Below are positions 35,401 to 46,120 of a stretch of 64,000 nt of DNA, in pieces (within the stretch, counting starts at the first letter, position 1; each line of letters opens with the position of its first letter). Under the pieces are notes generated by a model. That model searched no databases and was not told the DNA's origin. It worked only from the letters and a program-made list of their open reading frames with translations. The stretch lies in NCBI GenBank assembly GCA_016987375.1, contig PJRA01000160.1, forward strand, positions 946,651 to 1,010,650. Reading direction: 5' to 3'. The position numbers were made by a program, and so were the translations under genes. This stretch comes from Brachionus koreanus. Lineage: Eukaryota > Rotifera > Eurotatoria > Ploima > Brachionidae.

Positions 35401-38000
35401 AAAAAAAATTTCTATAAATTTTGAATTTTGGAACTAAACAAAACAATGGTTTAAAATTTGAAACAACTTTTTTTGCTATAGATTTATAATTAATTCTGCA
35501 AAATGAATCAAATGAATAAAACACTTTACTACCCATTTTGGTCTCTGGAAAATTCTGCAATTTGCTAACACATAGCGTTTTGCAGAGTTTTTTTTTAAAG
35601 TTAAATATGGATGATAAAACCTTTGAATCACTTAATGAATTTTTCAAAAAGAGTTTTAAATGTGTCTGAAAAAAGTTATTTCTATTTTAGATTTTTCTTC
35701 CAAAATTTAGAATTTCTTTTTCCAGAATTAACTGCTGAGATAGAGTTGAACGCGAGCAAACCTACCTGACCTTTTAATTTGATGAACTGTTTTTTGTGAT
35801 CAAACGGTCGTTCCACTTAGATATCAAAAATTCTCGCTAAATTATTCATTTTGATGCAATAGCACAATTTTGCGAGAAGTTTTGATAGCTAAGTGGAACG
35901 ACCATTTGATCGGTAGATTAATATTATCCGGTTCAAAAAGTTTAATTGTAATTAAAAATTGGCTGATTATTTAAACCTGGCTAATTAAAAAATAAATAAT
36001 ATTTTTAAACAATAGAAATTTCAATTAATCAAATTAAAAATATACCGATAAATTTAAATAAAGAAATTTGAATAATTTAATTCAAAATAAATAAAGGCTG
36101 TATATAAAAACAAAAAAAAATAGTCAAAAAAAAGTAACAAGTCTATCTGGAAGAACATTTATTTTAATAATAAATTTAAAAAAACAAAATTGATAAAAAA
36201 TATTTTATTCAAAAGAAAATAATAAAAATGTCAAGTCAATTTATTAGAACACCATTACTCAGAATTGGACGTCTTGATGGTCCCGAGAGAATAATTTTAG
36301 CTTTTTTTCTTATTATTAATTCTTTAAAATAATTGATTAGACTTTTTTTTTAAATTTCATTTTATTACACGGCCATCAAACGCCAAGTTATGGTGGTCAC
36401 TGTTAAGCACGGTATTTAATACTACAATTTATATAATAATTAATATTTATATTAATATGAGTTTCTTTTTAATAATCAAATATAGATAAAAATAAATTAT
36501 TAGTTTTTTAAATACGAGTTTAAAGCAGCTATCAAAAACCATTTTTTTTGTAATTTTGGCAAATATTTAACTTAAAATAAAAATTCAAAATTTCAATTTA
36601 AAAATAAGTTTAAATGTGTAATGCAATAAAATCGCACATTTTAAATTTTTGAGCAACGATAGTCGATTGAAAAAATGATTAAATTTTTACTTTGCTGAAT
36701 TTAACACTAGAAACTCCAAGCATTTTATCACGTATTTTTAATTCAAAAATATTGTATAAAAAAATTGTAATAATTTTCTAAAGAAAATTTTAAGATGTAC
36801 CTAAATCATAAAAGATATATTCATTAGAAAAATCTGTTTAAAAGATATGAGGATTTAGAAATTTTTCAATAGAGTCAAAATGACTCCTTTGGTGCTTCTA
36901 GTGTTAAAATAATTTTCTTTTGATAATTATTTCCTAATTTACTAAATTTGTTTTAAAATATTTTATAGTAAAGTTTTAATTATTAAATAATATATTTTCA
37001 ATTTTATTAAACAATTCAAAGCTAAAAAATATGAGAATAGGATAAAAAGAGTTTTTCAATTTTTGTTTTATTTTTTTTTGATAATCGATATAATCTATAT
37101 AAATCTATAAAAATTATTAATTAATTTTTAAAGTTGTTTCATCTAAAAAAATTGAGAAATTTTTAATTTTTGATGAAATTCTAAAGGAGATTTAAAGAGC
37201 CAACTAGTTATCACATAATTTGAGAATTTATTTGATTTGCAAACAAACTAGTTTTTAATTCCCTTTTATCCAACATATTTTTATAAATATTTAAATTTTT
37301 TGATATTTTAGTTAACAGTCAGTTGAACACTAATCAAGTCAACTTTTTCTCGCCCATTTCTACGTCAAGCAAAGACTCGCAATTAAGCCCAATAAATTCA
37401 TTAAGAAAACCTTCAAATGTTTACATTCAAAAGCATTCTTCAAAAAATCATAAGAACAGTGATGAAGGCCAGAAAAAAATCGGCTCGAATACAAATAGAT
37501 CATTAATATCAAACAGTCAGAATTTAACATTCGATGATGCCTCGGTATTGTCTATGGGACTCAAGAATCTTCACCTTAAACAACAAGAAAGACAGTACTC
37601 TGGTGTTAAGTCTTTGCGGATGATTTCATCGATTGACGATGCCAAAGCTAACCAGACCTTAATACATCCGGTCACAAATTTGAGTGAAAATTCTGATAAA
37701 TCCAAAGAAAAAACGGGTCCTGAAAAACCATTTTTGCTTGCTCCTGTAAAAAAAGATAGTTATACATATCGAGAATTTTTAATTGATCAAAATGAACCGT
37801 CGGAGAATTTCAAAGCTGAAAAACGAAATATGACGCTAATCGAAAGACTTGAGAAACAAAAAGAAACCACTAATTTACTTTTAGAGAGAAGTAAATCGAA
37901 ACATAATCAAATGATTTTGGAAAATCAATCAGTATATGCGAAAAAAACACAAGATCAAACCAACAAGCTTAATATTTATTTTTCTACAATCAAAAATTAA
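29473..38000 (+). CDS. TTLL5: Tubulin polyglutamylase TTLL5
   Basis: Ligates the initiating glutamate to tubulin C-terminal tails, in cilia and other microtubules. Eleven exons keep frame: 29473-29902, 29963-30045, 30095-30265, 30319-30385, 30583-30665, 30761-31217, 31277-31769, 33483-33530, 33585-34199, 34265-35301, 37312-38000; 1,390 aa (human 1,281). The TTL core shows [19 protein letters not shown], the ATP-grasp segment [17 protein letters not shown] (about 260), [31 protein letters not shown], and [20 protein letters not shown] (about 435-452) with the Mg-binding Glu/Asn. After it come [17 protein letters not shown], typical of TTLL5, and a long basic Ser-rich tail. Retaining intron 10 would end the protein at 35327. 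Poly(A) signal 38087-38092. Confidence 0.93.
31770..33482 (+). other. TTLL5 intron 7
   Basis: 1.7-kb phase-2 intron (AAG|GTACAC ... TTTTAG). It houses a mariner relic at 32705-32990; the rest is A/T-rich. Confidence 0.6.
32705..32990 (-). mobile_element. Mariner transposase relic
   Basis: Minus-strand pieces in order: [13 protein letters not shown] (family HDNARPH), [23 protein letters not shown] (family LLPHPPYSPDLAPSDYHLF) and [18 protein letters not shown] (family C-terminal FFxSKxxxFYxxGI). The third catalytic Asp is kept in SHDLPPSD, but the second has become Gly and stops and frameshifts interrupt it. It is antisense within TTLL5 intron 7 and long dead. The N-terminal half and terminal repeats were not found. 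Confidence 0.72.
35798..35911. mobile_element. 114-bp palindromic (foldback) element
   Basis: Two 40-bp arms, 35798-35837 and 35872-35911, are inverted copies with about three mismatches, around a 34-bp loop. Arm ends read GATCAAACGGTCGTTCCACT. GC is higher than in the surrounding intron. No target duplication was recognised, so the superfamily is unknown. It could be a miniature transposon or solo inverted repeat. Confidence 0.75.
36228..36415 (+). pseudogene. Coding-like islet in TTLL5 intron 10
   Basis: ATG at 36228 opens [20 protein letters not shown] and continues to a nearby stop; about 110 bp on, another higher-GC block reads [19 protein letters not shown]. I cannot connect them with a clean GT..AG intron and do not recognise the product. 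It may be a decayed small gene or retrocopy on the TTLL5 strand. Confidence 0.25.
36705..36903 (-). mobile_element. TTAA-flanked MITE, copy B (piggyBac-like)
   Basis: 199 bp with inverted ends CACTAGAAACTCCAA and (right, reversed) CACTAGAAGCACCAA, directly flanked on both sides by TTAA (36701-36704, 36904-36907). It carries a subterminal hairpin GAGTCAAAATGACTC. It is the reverse orientation of the copy at 62789. TTAA duplications and CNCTAGAA-like ends are typical of piggyBac-superfamily elements. No coding capacity. Confidence 0.85.
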
Positions 38001-39119
38001 GAAATCTATTTTGTTAATTTTTGTTATATATTTATCGATTCTTACTAAAAATTTTCTACAAGCTTTTATTTTATTTTCTGATTTTCAATAAAAAAAATAA
38101 TGAAATTTTAATTTTCCTAAAAAAAAATAATTTACAAAATTTACAAAAAAATTTGGTTTAACCAGAGTTGTTCAAAAGTCAAAGTCAAGTCATTTGACTT
38201 CAATCATACTCCTAGTACTTAAACTATTAGAGCAAGAATCACTTGTTTAGCAGACGCGTTTACAAGCAAGAGGATTCTGTATTTTTTTGATTCTTAATTA
38301 AATGGATAAAACAATTTTTTTTATAAAGAGAATATTAATAAATAAATTTAATTTTCAAAAATCTAATATCTAATTTTTTTCAAACTTGGATTGCTTTAAA
38401 TTTTTCCATTAATTTTTATTTATGTGGTCTTAACTTCAAAAAAATATTCAAGTTAAACTATTAACTAGTCTGCCAAATTATGACAAATAATGCAATCAAT
38501 CTTTGAATAATTTTCTTATATGTATAAATAATGTTTGAATGTTTTTTTTTTAAATAAAAAATTAGGATCACAAAATATTTGAATAATTTTGAAAAATAAA
38601 ATTTTCATTTGAGTTTGATTAATCATCTATGACTTAGAAAAGTAAGCTCAATTATAGCTAGTTAAAATGACTAGAGCAGTTTTTATTGTTTTTATTCACT
38701 GCACTCTTGTTAATATTGAAGCTTAACCAGAGCAAAATTACACTTTTTACATTTTGCATTAGATTTTAATTCATTCTTTAACAAAATAAAATAATCTCTG
38801 ATAAATAATTACTGTTGTTTTTTGTTCGGTATTATTACCCCATAATTTCGGCGCATGTACCAAACACCATCACACCATGTCTTTAATTATACTATATGCT
38901 CATAATACATGTTATAACGCCTCAGTCTACATTAAAAATAAGTTTTTTTAGTTTTAATGCGGCATTTAGTCTAGAGATTTTTGTAAAAAATCAATTTTTC
39001 AAATAATATATTTGATCCAGTTTTAGAAATTGGATGTAAAGAATTTGAAAAATGATTATTTTATTGAAGACTTTCGTGAAAAAATCACCAAAAAAAAATT
39101 AGTTTTATTGAGAATCCAA
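38001..39119. other. Intergenic downstream of TTLL5
   Basis: A/T-rich. A short higher-GC patch at 38830-38930 has an MVFG-type phrase on the minus strand that might be a Tc1/mariner scrap; not supportable. Confidence 0.3.
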
Positions 39120-39290
39120 GGTTTTTAAAAATTTTTTGGAGCATTAGGTATAATATAAGGATGTTTTAACATGCGTCTGATAATGTTTGATGCATCCGTC
39201 AAACTTTTGTTTAGTTTGTTGGGACTGCATTTATCCAACAAGGGAATACGGTACATGTTTAGTTTTTGCATCAAACTAAGCCAATTCCTA
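39120..39290 (-). CDS. Candidate terminal exon of an unrecognised gene
   Basis: On the minus strand TTTTTAG is followed by an open frame NWLSLMQKLNMYRIPLLDKC, then SPNKLNKSLTDASNIIRRML and KHPYIIPNAPKNF-stop. GC and codon use (CCC, ACG, CGC) exceed the surroundings, as real exons here do. I do not recognise the protein and no upstream exon with compatible phase is clear. It may be a last exon of a small minus-strand gene or a pseudogene. Confidence 0.35.
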
Positions 39291-39574
39291 AAAATAATAT
39301 TAATTAAAGGAGTTAATTAGTTATTTTTAAAATGTTAATTATTTTGGATTTGAGATATTCTTTGCATGAATACTTTTTTTAAAAAAAATTAGATGTATTG
39401 TGTTGTGTTTCTGTTTCATTTTATTAATAGATTTAGAAGCTTGTGACACTTTTGACTTGGTTTTCTACAACTCAAGACTAGAGGGTAGTTACAAAAAGCG
39501 TAATTTAATAAATTTTAGGAATTAAATGAAAGAAAATTAAGTTGAAAATAAATTTTATTGTATTTAAAAATTAT

Positions 39575-39705
39575 TGATTGATTAAAATCAATGAAGAATT
39601 TGCTCTTTCACGAGCCCTTATCAATTCTCCGTCCAATTGAATGAAAAGCATTCGAATTAATTCAAACTTTTCATTTATTACATGACTAACTGGCTAAAGA
39701 GAAGT
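39575..39705 (-). CDS. Candidate orphan exon
   Basis: After a CTCTTTAG acceptor the minus strand reads PVSHVINEKFELIRMLFIQL then DGELIRARERANSSL, with ordinary coding composition. The obvious donors do not give the phase needed by the candidate exon at 39120-39290, so joining is not shown. Unrecognised. Confidence 0.28.
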
Positions 39706-42700
39706 GATAAGGATTAGTGATCGAGTGGGTCATTAAATGCATTCAATCGTTGTTGCTCATTGACTGTTGTAATTTTCATCCATCCTGAAGTAAAATCTTG
39801 GTGCTGGAGCTAATTTTTGAGAGTTGAAATTCTAATCATAATTTGACTCTGAACTAAAAATGAAGATGAGGAAAAACTAAAAAAAAAAATATATATAAAA
39901 AAACTTGAAATTATAATTAACTTGAGATAAACTTCGATTCGTTTATTTTCTTTGACTAAACAAAAATTTATTTTAGCATTCGTTTCTATTTTGCTTCCCC
40001 CTCACTTGTTTGTATTTAATTATGCTTTAGAAAATAAAAAATAATAAGCAACCCAGCTTTATTATCTTTCTAGTGTGAGTGATAGAAAAAGTTTGATTAT
40101 GAATTAAAAATGGAAGAGGCAAACGATGAATTTAAATGAAAAAATGGCGATCTAAGAATCATCCAGCGGTCAGTTATCGATTTCTACTCTTCCTTATCTC
40201 CTCCCTTAAATATTAAAATTTTGTTCGCTCTTTTTTTGTCCGATGTCGACTCGAGAGCTCAATTAATCATATTTGAATTAATCCGCTTTGGCAGATCCAA
40301 TTTATCATTCGAATGGTTCTAAGTTTGCACTGACTAAAAAAATCGATATTTATCATCAACTATTCCCATTATTCAAATGTCCTTGTTTCCGCTTCAAAAC
40401 AATTTTAATCCTCTCAAAACTAATCAAATCAGCAGATGTTTTTATATAAAATTGCTTTTTCTTGAGAACCCATTTGTTGAGATAAAAAAATATTTTTAAG
40501 TTAACTTTTTGTTCTAATTAGCTTTTATTATTTTTCACACTCAATATTCTAATTAAACTTTGAGAAAAAAAAATACATTTTTTCAAACCTAAATATTTAA
40601 ATAAAACCAAAATAATTAATATTTTATTTTTTTTATGATTAAAAGTTTAGAGTCCGAAAATTGATCAACTTAAATTTTATTTAAATTATTAAAAAAATAT
40701 TAATTTGAATAGTTTTCATTAGAAAAAAACTTACTACAATAACAAATCCTATTTTAGCTAATAATTCTTCTTGTCTTAAAAATTAAGATTATTTTTCTAG
40801 TTTAATAGAATAAAAACTTGGAATAGTTATTTTACTCTCATTTTTAAACCAAGAAAATCATCTGATATAATGAAGATCTACACGAAGAATACAAATAAAA
40901 CGAATCAATTAAATTTTGGTATTTATTTCAAAATAAATAGATAGAGGAAACTTCTTGCTTTTAATTTGATTTATTTAACTAATCATTTTGAACACATATG
41001 AATAAAATTATACTTTCTTATCTTATCCTGACTTTAGAATTTTTTTAAAAATAAGAGATAGATTTATTTTTGACAAACCCTAAGTAAGCAAAAAGTTGAA
41101 AATTTAAAATGGGATGAATATTGGCTATTTAAACAAATAGTAATGAAATATTTACCCAAAAGACAAAAAAGACGATTTATTTAAAATGCAAATTTACAAA
41201 TTGTATCATTAATCAATTTGTCTGACTTTGTTTATCTTATCTATTGAGAAAACTTTCCAACTGATATCTTATCTATCACTGTGATGAATACAAAAGATTT
41301 TGGAATATTTTTCCTAATCGGCTTTTTTCTTAGAAGCATCCAAAAATCAGATCAAAACAATCAGAAAATTCTAAATATAAAGCTCGTTTTACTATTTTGA
41401 TTAAGTAGTTTTTAATATCATAAATACATCTATTCTCTTGTTTTCTTTTTAATTGCATATATCAGATGGAATAAATTAAACGTCTAATTAATTTTAAAAT
41501 CATTTGAGATTTTTAGTTCTCATATCAGCTTGGTAGATGGTTAAAATTGTAATATAAAGCCTAATTGAAGTTTTATGATGGTTGAGTTTCTATCGTATGC
41601 GTAGTTTTATCTTAATTCCAAACTAAATTAATAAACAAAATAATAAAACTTTGTTTTTGCTGAAATAAAATCCGCAATTCATGCGAGCGTCAAACACAAA
41701 CAAATGATTAAAAATTCTAGTCTGATTTAAAATTCAAATTTGCTCAGGCTTTGTTTAATTAGTTTTAGTTTTTAGACAGATAAAATTAAAATAGAATTTA
41801 TCATTTTATGACTTTAGCGCCATCGCTTGGGAATAATACAATGCCAAGTCGACAAATTTCATTTATAAAATTAGCTTATAGCACTTACAAATTCATTTTA
41901 TCAAAATTTGAAAAAAAAAATTTAATTTCCTTAATCGAGCAAATAGTATGCTATTTGAAGTACCGGAAAAAATCCACAACCACTCTGATTAACACTCAAT
42001 ACAAGATTAGATGAACAAATTGACTTTTTTGCAATCGACTAATTTTGAACTTATTAGTTTTTTTCATTTTAATAATTAATATTTGCATTGTCTTTGAATA
42101 TTAATTAATTTATTAATATAATTGATAAAGAATATATTAAAGTGAAAACCTAAGAGTCTAAATTTCACTGTCGTTAAATAATTTAAAGGAAAATTTATTT
42201 TTACAAAATATCTAAAAACTAAAAATCTAATATGCATTTTTATAAGAATGAGTAAAAGAACAAAATTAAGTTCTAGATACTTTATAGTTTTACAAGATAT
42301 GCTATGATTCATGAAAATAACTTCAAATGCGCATTTGATTTTTTTTGTGTATTTATTAATAAAATACACGAAATTCAACACTAAAATTGTTGTAATAAAT
42401 CGAATTTTTATGGATAAATCCATGTCTATAATATTTTAACCCAAATTATTTTTTTCCCTTAATCAAATAAACAAAATAGCTACCTTGAAAATAAGCAATT
42501 TCTCTGTGTTAGAGATAAATTAAAAATATATACCCAGGAAAAATATCTTGTTTTTAGAACAAACAATATGGAAAGTATGCTTGCTTTTTTAATATTATAA
42601 AAATTTTTGCATAAAATTTTAAAATAGAAAAATGAAAAAAACTTTAAAAAATAAAATATTTTGAATTTTCACTATTTGTTTACAAATTAATGAAAAAAAT

Positions 42701-43050
42701 TATGATTCCTGTTATATCTTATTATTGAGCTCATCTATTTAATTTGCTGAGCAGAAAATTGATAGATAAATAAAAATAATACAAGTACATTTTTTTCTAT
42801 TCAAATATTCGTTATCTAATTACCAACTAATTTTTCTTAAAGAAAACCAGAGAATTCTCTTTTTCTAAAACAAAACAAAAATTCTATTTTTAAATATTTA
42901 AGACAAAAAAAATATACGGACAATTTATTTGGTTTCAAGATCAAGATTTCAAATTAAGACAAAAGCCATACAATGTTCATAATGACTCTTAAATTTATCA
43001 AAATAATTTTTTAGTACTTTGATTTAAAATAACTATAGTTTAAAAAATAT
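39706..43050. other. Intergenic with one GC-richer patch
   Basis: The patch 39750-40450 is less A/T-rich than its surroundings and may hold exons, a promoter or a noncoding transcript; I could not build a gene from it. Frames at 41808-42014 (+) and 42076-42423 (-) are A/T-rich chance frames. Confidence 0.3.
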
Positions 43051-43141
43051 TGCCCCAAGTGAGGATCGAACTCACGACCTCCAGATAACTCCAGAAATTT
43101 AGATTATGAGACTGACGCGCTACCGACTGCGCTATTGAGGC
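43051..43141 (-). tRNA. trnM-CAU: Elongator tRNA-Met (CAU) with an 18-nt intron
   Basis: Reads GCCTCAA-TA-GCGC..GCGC-G-TCAGT-CTCATAA on the minus strand, the standard animal elongator tRNA-Met layout. The 3' part is TCTGG-AGGTC-GTGAG-TTCGATC-CTCAC-TTGGGGC-A. The acceptor stem pairs over seven positions with one G-T. B box GTTCGATCC is intact and TTTTTT just downstream is a Pol III terminator. Between base 37 and 38 lie 18 extra bases starting ATCTAAATTT, the canonical position of nuclear tRNA introns; removing them restores the loop CTCATAA. CCA is not encoded. The boundary is uncertain by a few bases because of the repeated ATCT. Confidence 0.93.
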
Positions 43142-44821
43142 TTACATATCTCCTCTGTATATTCAGAAAATTGATTTAACTAATAAATAAAATTCTACAA
43201 TAAATTCATAAAAAAAAGATGATCTAAGCAACTGATTCATTCATCTTAAAAACATATTTAAAAATCCTAAAAACAAGATTTATTTAGAAACTTTGCTAAA
43301 TAAAAATTACGTGCCGTAAGCAGCTTTTTACGCAAGATTGTAATTTATTGTTGAATATCTGTTTTTTTTTAAATTTTATTACTGTTTCCGATATTAGCTA
43401 TATATAATTTTTTTCTACTCCGAATATGTTAGATCATAAATTATACGAAAAATAGTTGTATTTACTAATGACTGAGTTTGTTAAACCGATATATGAAAGA
43501 GCATTAAGAACACACAGATATAAAGTCTTCTAGTTTTTGATAAAAATCAAATATAAAATCGCATAAATTTTTTTATATTAGAAAAAGAAATTTGCATAAA
43601 ATAAAATTAATGAAATAAAAATATTTTCTAAAAAAATTGGATTCCAATTTCAATATTTAAAAAATTTATCTATGAACGCTTAAAATTTGAGATAATGAAA
43701 TTTTAACTTGGTTAAATTTTATTTTGATCTAAAATTGAAATTCAAATCCCAAAGACAAAAAAAAATTTGATTTGAAATAATTTGACTCTCTTAAATAATT
43801 GAAAATAAAGAATCAATTTAAAATTAATTAAAAAACCTGTCATATTTTCAAATGATTTATTCATTTCTCAGGCCAAAATTGAAATATTACCTAAAAAACC
43901 AAAATAATAAAAAAAAAGGGGGTTCGAGTAAATTTTACTTAAATTTAGGATAACTTGAAATATTGATGTTTATATTAATGAATTGAGTGGTGTCCTTTAA
44001 TTCATTTTTTTGTGTTTTTAAGTCTGCATTTAATTTTCTTTTTCATTTGTTTAATTTTCATTAAATGGTGTGCTACAATATGGCAGACTTTTGGATTGAA
44101 TTAAACGGAATGTTAATATGAGGTTTTTTTTACTACAACAGAACGTTTAAATCAAACAAGAACAAAATTGTTCGTTTTTTTGAAACATTAAATGTAATCT
44201 TAAAAACTAATAAAGAAATAAATAAAAAAATAGTGTTGATTTCGGTACATGCAGACATTTAACGGGTTCAAATTACCTAAACGGTAATCATGTCCGCAAC
44301 AGCCGGAAAAAATTTTTGGAATAGTTTTTAGACCATTTAATTCTAGCGGTCATATTTTTGAACCGTCAAAATTAATGGTCTTGACATTTTTATTGTTTTT
44401 TATAATTAATTTAAAGCCTATATTTGTTTAATTAAAGTTTCGGATTTATAAACCAACTCTTTTATAATAATCTAGTAATTATTTTTAATTAAAATATTTT
44501 CAAAACAAAACCGTCATTCAAATTAATTCCTTATTTTCTACTTAAAAACATTTTTTAAAAAAAATAAAATATTTAATAAAATTTTAATTTTAAAATTCTA
44601 AATTCTATTAAAAATATTCAAAAAAGTCAATGAATAGACTTATTCTAGCCTAGAAAATTAAGAGCAAGTATGAATGTTAAATTTAATCCGAGATTTAAAT
44701 GCATACATGTATTTCTTAAGAACGATTTTTTTTTGAAAAATTAATCGTGTTTTTTTATTCATTAATTAGATTTTTTCAAGAAAAATGTTTATTAATTTAA
44801 AAAAAAAATTAATTTTTAAAG
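43142..44821. other. Intergenic upstream of RBM34
   Basis: A/T-rich. Contains a short imperfect hairpin at 44325-44390 (AGACCATTTAATT..GCGGT against ACCGTC..AATTAATGGTCT). No gene seen. Confidence 0.4.
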
Positions 44822-46083
44822 ATGTCCAATTTCGAATCGATTTTTAGTTCAAGTACAGAAACAGACCCAAGTTTAAAGCAGTTATTCGACAAAAAAATCG
44901 AAAGGCCTGCTATTGAGCCATTTGAAAACAATGACTCAAAAACTAGTTCTAAATTAGACAAAAATTTTAAAAAACTCGATCCTGAAACAGAAAAAAGGAC
45001 AATTTTTGTAGGAAATCTTCATAAAGATACCAAAAAAGAGGTGTTGTTTTTATCCTAAAACCAAGCTAAAATCTAGTCTTAGTTTTTTTATTTAGGATTT
45101 AATGAAATTGTTTAAAAGCTACGGGAAAATTGAATCAGTTCGGTTTAGAAATATTGTAAAAGTTCTCTTGAAAAACGTCAATCATTCTCATATTTTTTTT
45201 TTAAATTAGGTTCCGGAAGACATAACAAAATCAAAAAAATACGCTTTTATTACGTAAGTACTTTAATTTTCTATTTAAATATAACTAATTTCTAATTAAG
45301 CAAGCAAACTCATCCCAATAAGCAAACAATTTCAGGCTTTGTTCGATTCAAAGACGAAGATTCAGCTAAAAATGCTGCTAATGAAGTGTAAATCTATTTG
45401 AAAAAAAAAAATAAAATAAATTATTAATTTCAAATTAATAAGTAATGGAATGGAATACAAATCACTTCACATACGAGTTGATATTGCAACTAAATCTAAA
45501 GTACACGATAATAAAAGATCTGTTTTTTTAGGTGGCTTACCTTTCGGTGAGGGCTAATTATTCAACTAAAGTCAAAAAAAAAATAAAAAAATTTTCTGAT
45601 TTAGACTGCTCTGATGAAGAGATTTATTCACATTTTTCAACATGTGGGCCAATTGAGTTTGTTCGTCTCATAAGGGACAACAAAACTGGTATTGGCAAAG
45701 GTTTTGGCTATGTACAATTCAAGACTGCTGATACTGTTTCCTTAGCAGTCAGACTGAGTGGATCGTCAATTAATGAGAGAAAAATAAGGGTTGAAAGATG
45801 TGTCAAGAAACAAAAAGAAAGTAAAAATGATGCTAAAACTTCCAGTAAAAGTTCCAAAAACGGAAAGAATGGAAAGGAAGACAAATCTAGGGATAAAACA
45901 AATAGAAAAGAAATTGGGAAAAGGATTAAGAAAAATAAAGAAGAAAATCACTCGGAAAAGTCTAAGTTAACCAAGGAGGAACGTTCAAAAGCGTACAGAC
46001 TTGGCAAAATAAAAAGACGAAAATTTATCAAGAAAAAACATGTAAGCACTAATAAAAAGGATAAAATAAAATTTAAAATTTAA
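44822..46083 (+). CDS. RBM34: RNA-binding protein 34 (Nop12-like)
   Basis: Nucleolar two-RRM protein of the RBM34/Nop12 family, linked to large-subunit rRNA maturation. Six exons keep phase: 44822-45040, 45096-45155, 45210-45253, 45301-45387, 45443-45546, 45605-46083; 330 aa. RRM1 starts at residue 60 (TIFVGNLHKDTKKE) and contains the long loop typical of the family (KKYAFITKQTHPNKQTISGF). RRM2 covers about 163-240 with SVFLGGLPF and the RNP1 motif GKGFGYVQF near 202-210. The last 90 residues are Lys-rich, a likely nucleolar signal. Introns are 47-58 bp except where donors are weak (GTGTTG, exon 1). AATAAA (46083-46088) begins on the last base of the stop codon. Confidence 0.92.
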
Positions 46084-46120
46084 ATAAAATCAAATAAAAA
46101 AAAAAACAAAAAAAAATCTT

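Larger units (their letters stand above)
35302..37311 (+). other. TTLL5 intron 10
   Basis: 2.0-kb phase-1 intron (ACTG|GTAAAT ... TTTTAG). Contains a palindromic element (35798-35911), a TTAA-flanked MITE (36705-36903) and a coding-like islet at 36228-36415. Confidence 0.65.

Noticed and set aside
38830..38930. Minus-strand HGVMVFGTCAEIMG as a Tc1/mariner scrap
   Set aside because: Only one short motif-like phrase followed by stops; no second catalytic block nearby.
41808..42423. Two small open frames on opposite strands
   Set aside because: Only Lys/Ile/Phe/Asn-rich chance frames in A/T-rich DNA, with no splice or family support.
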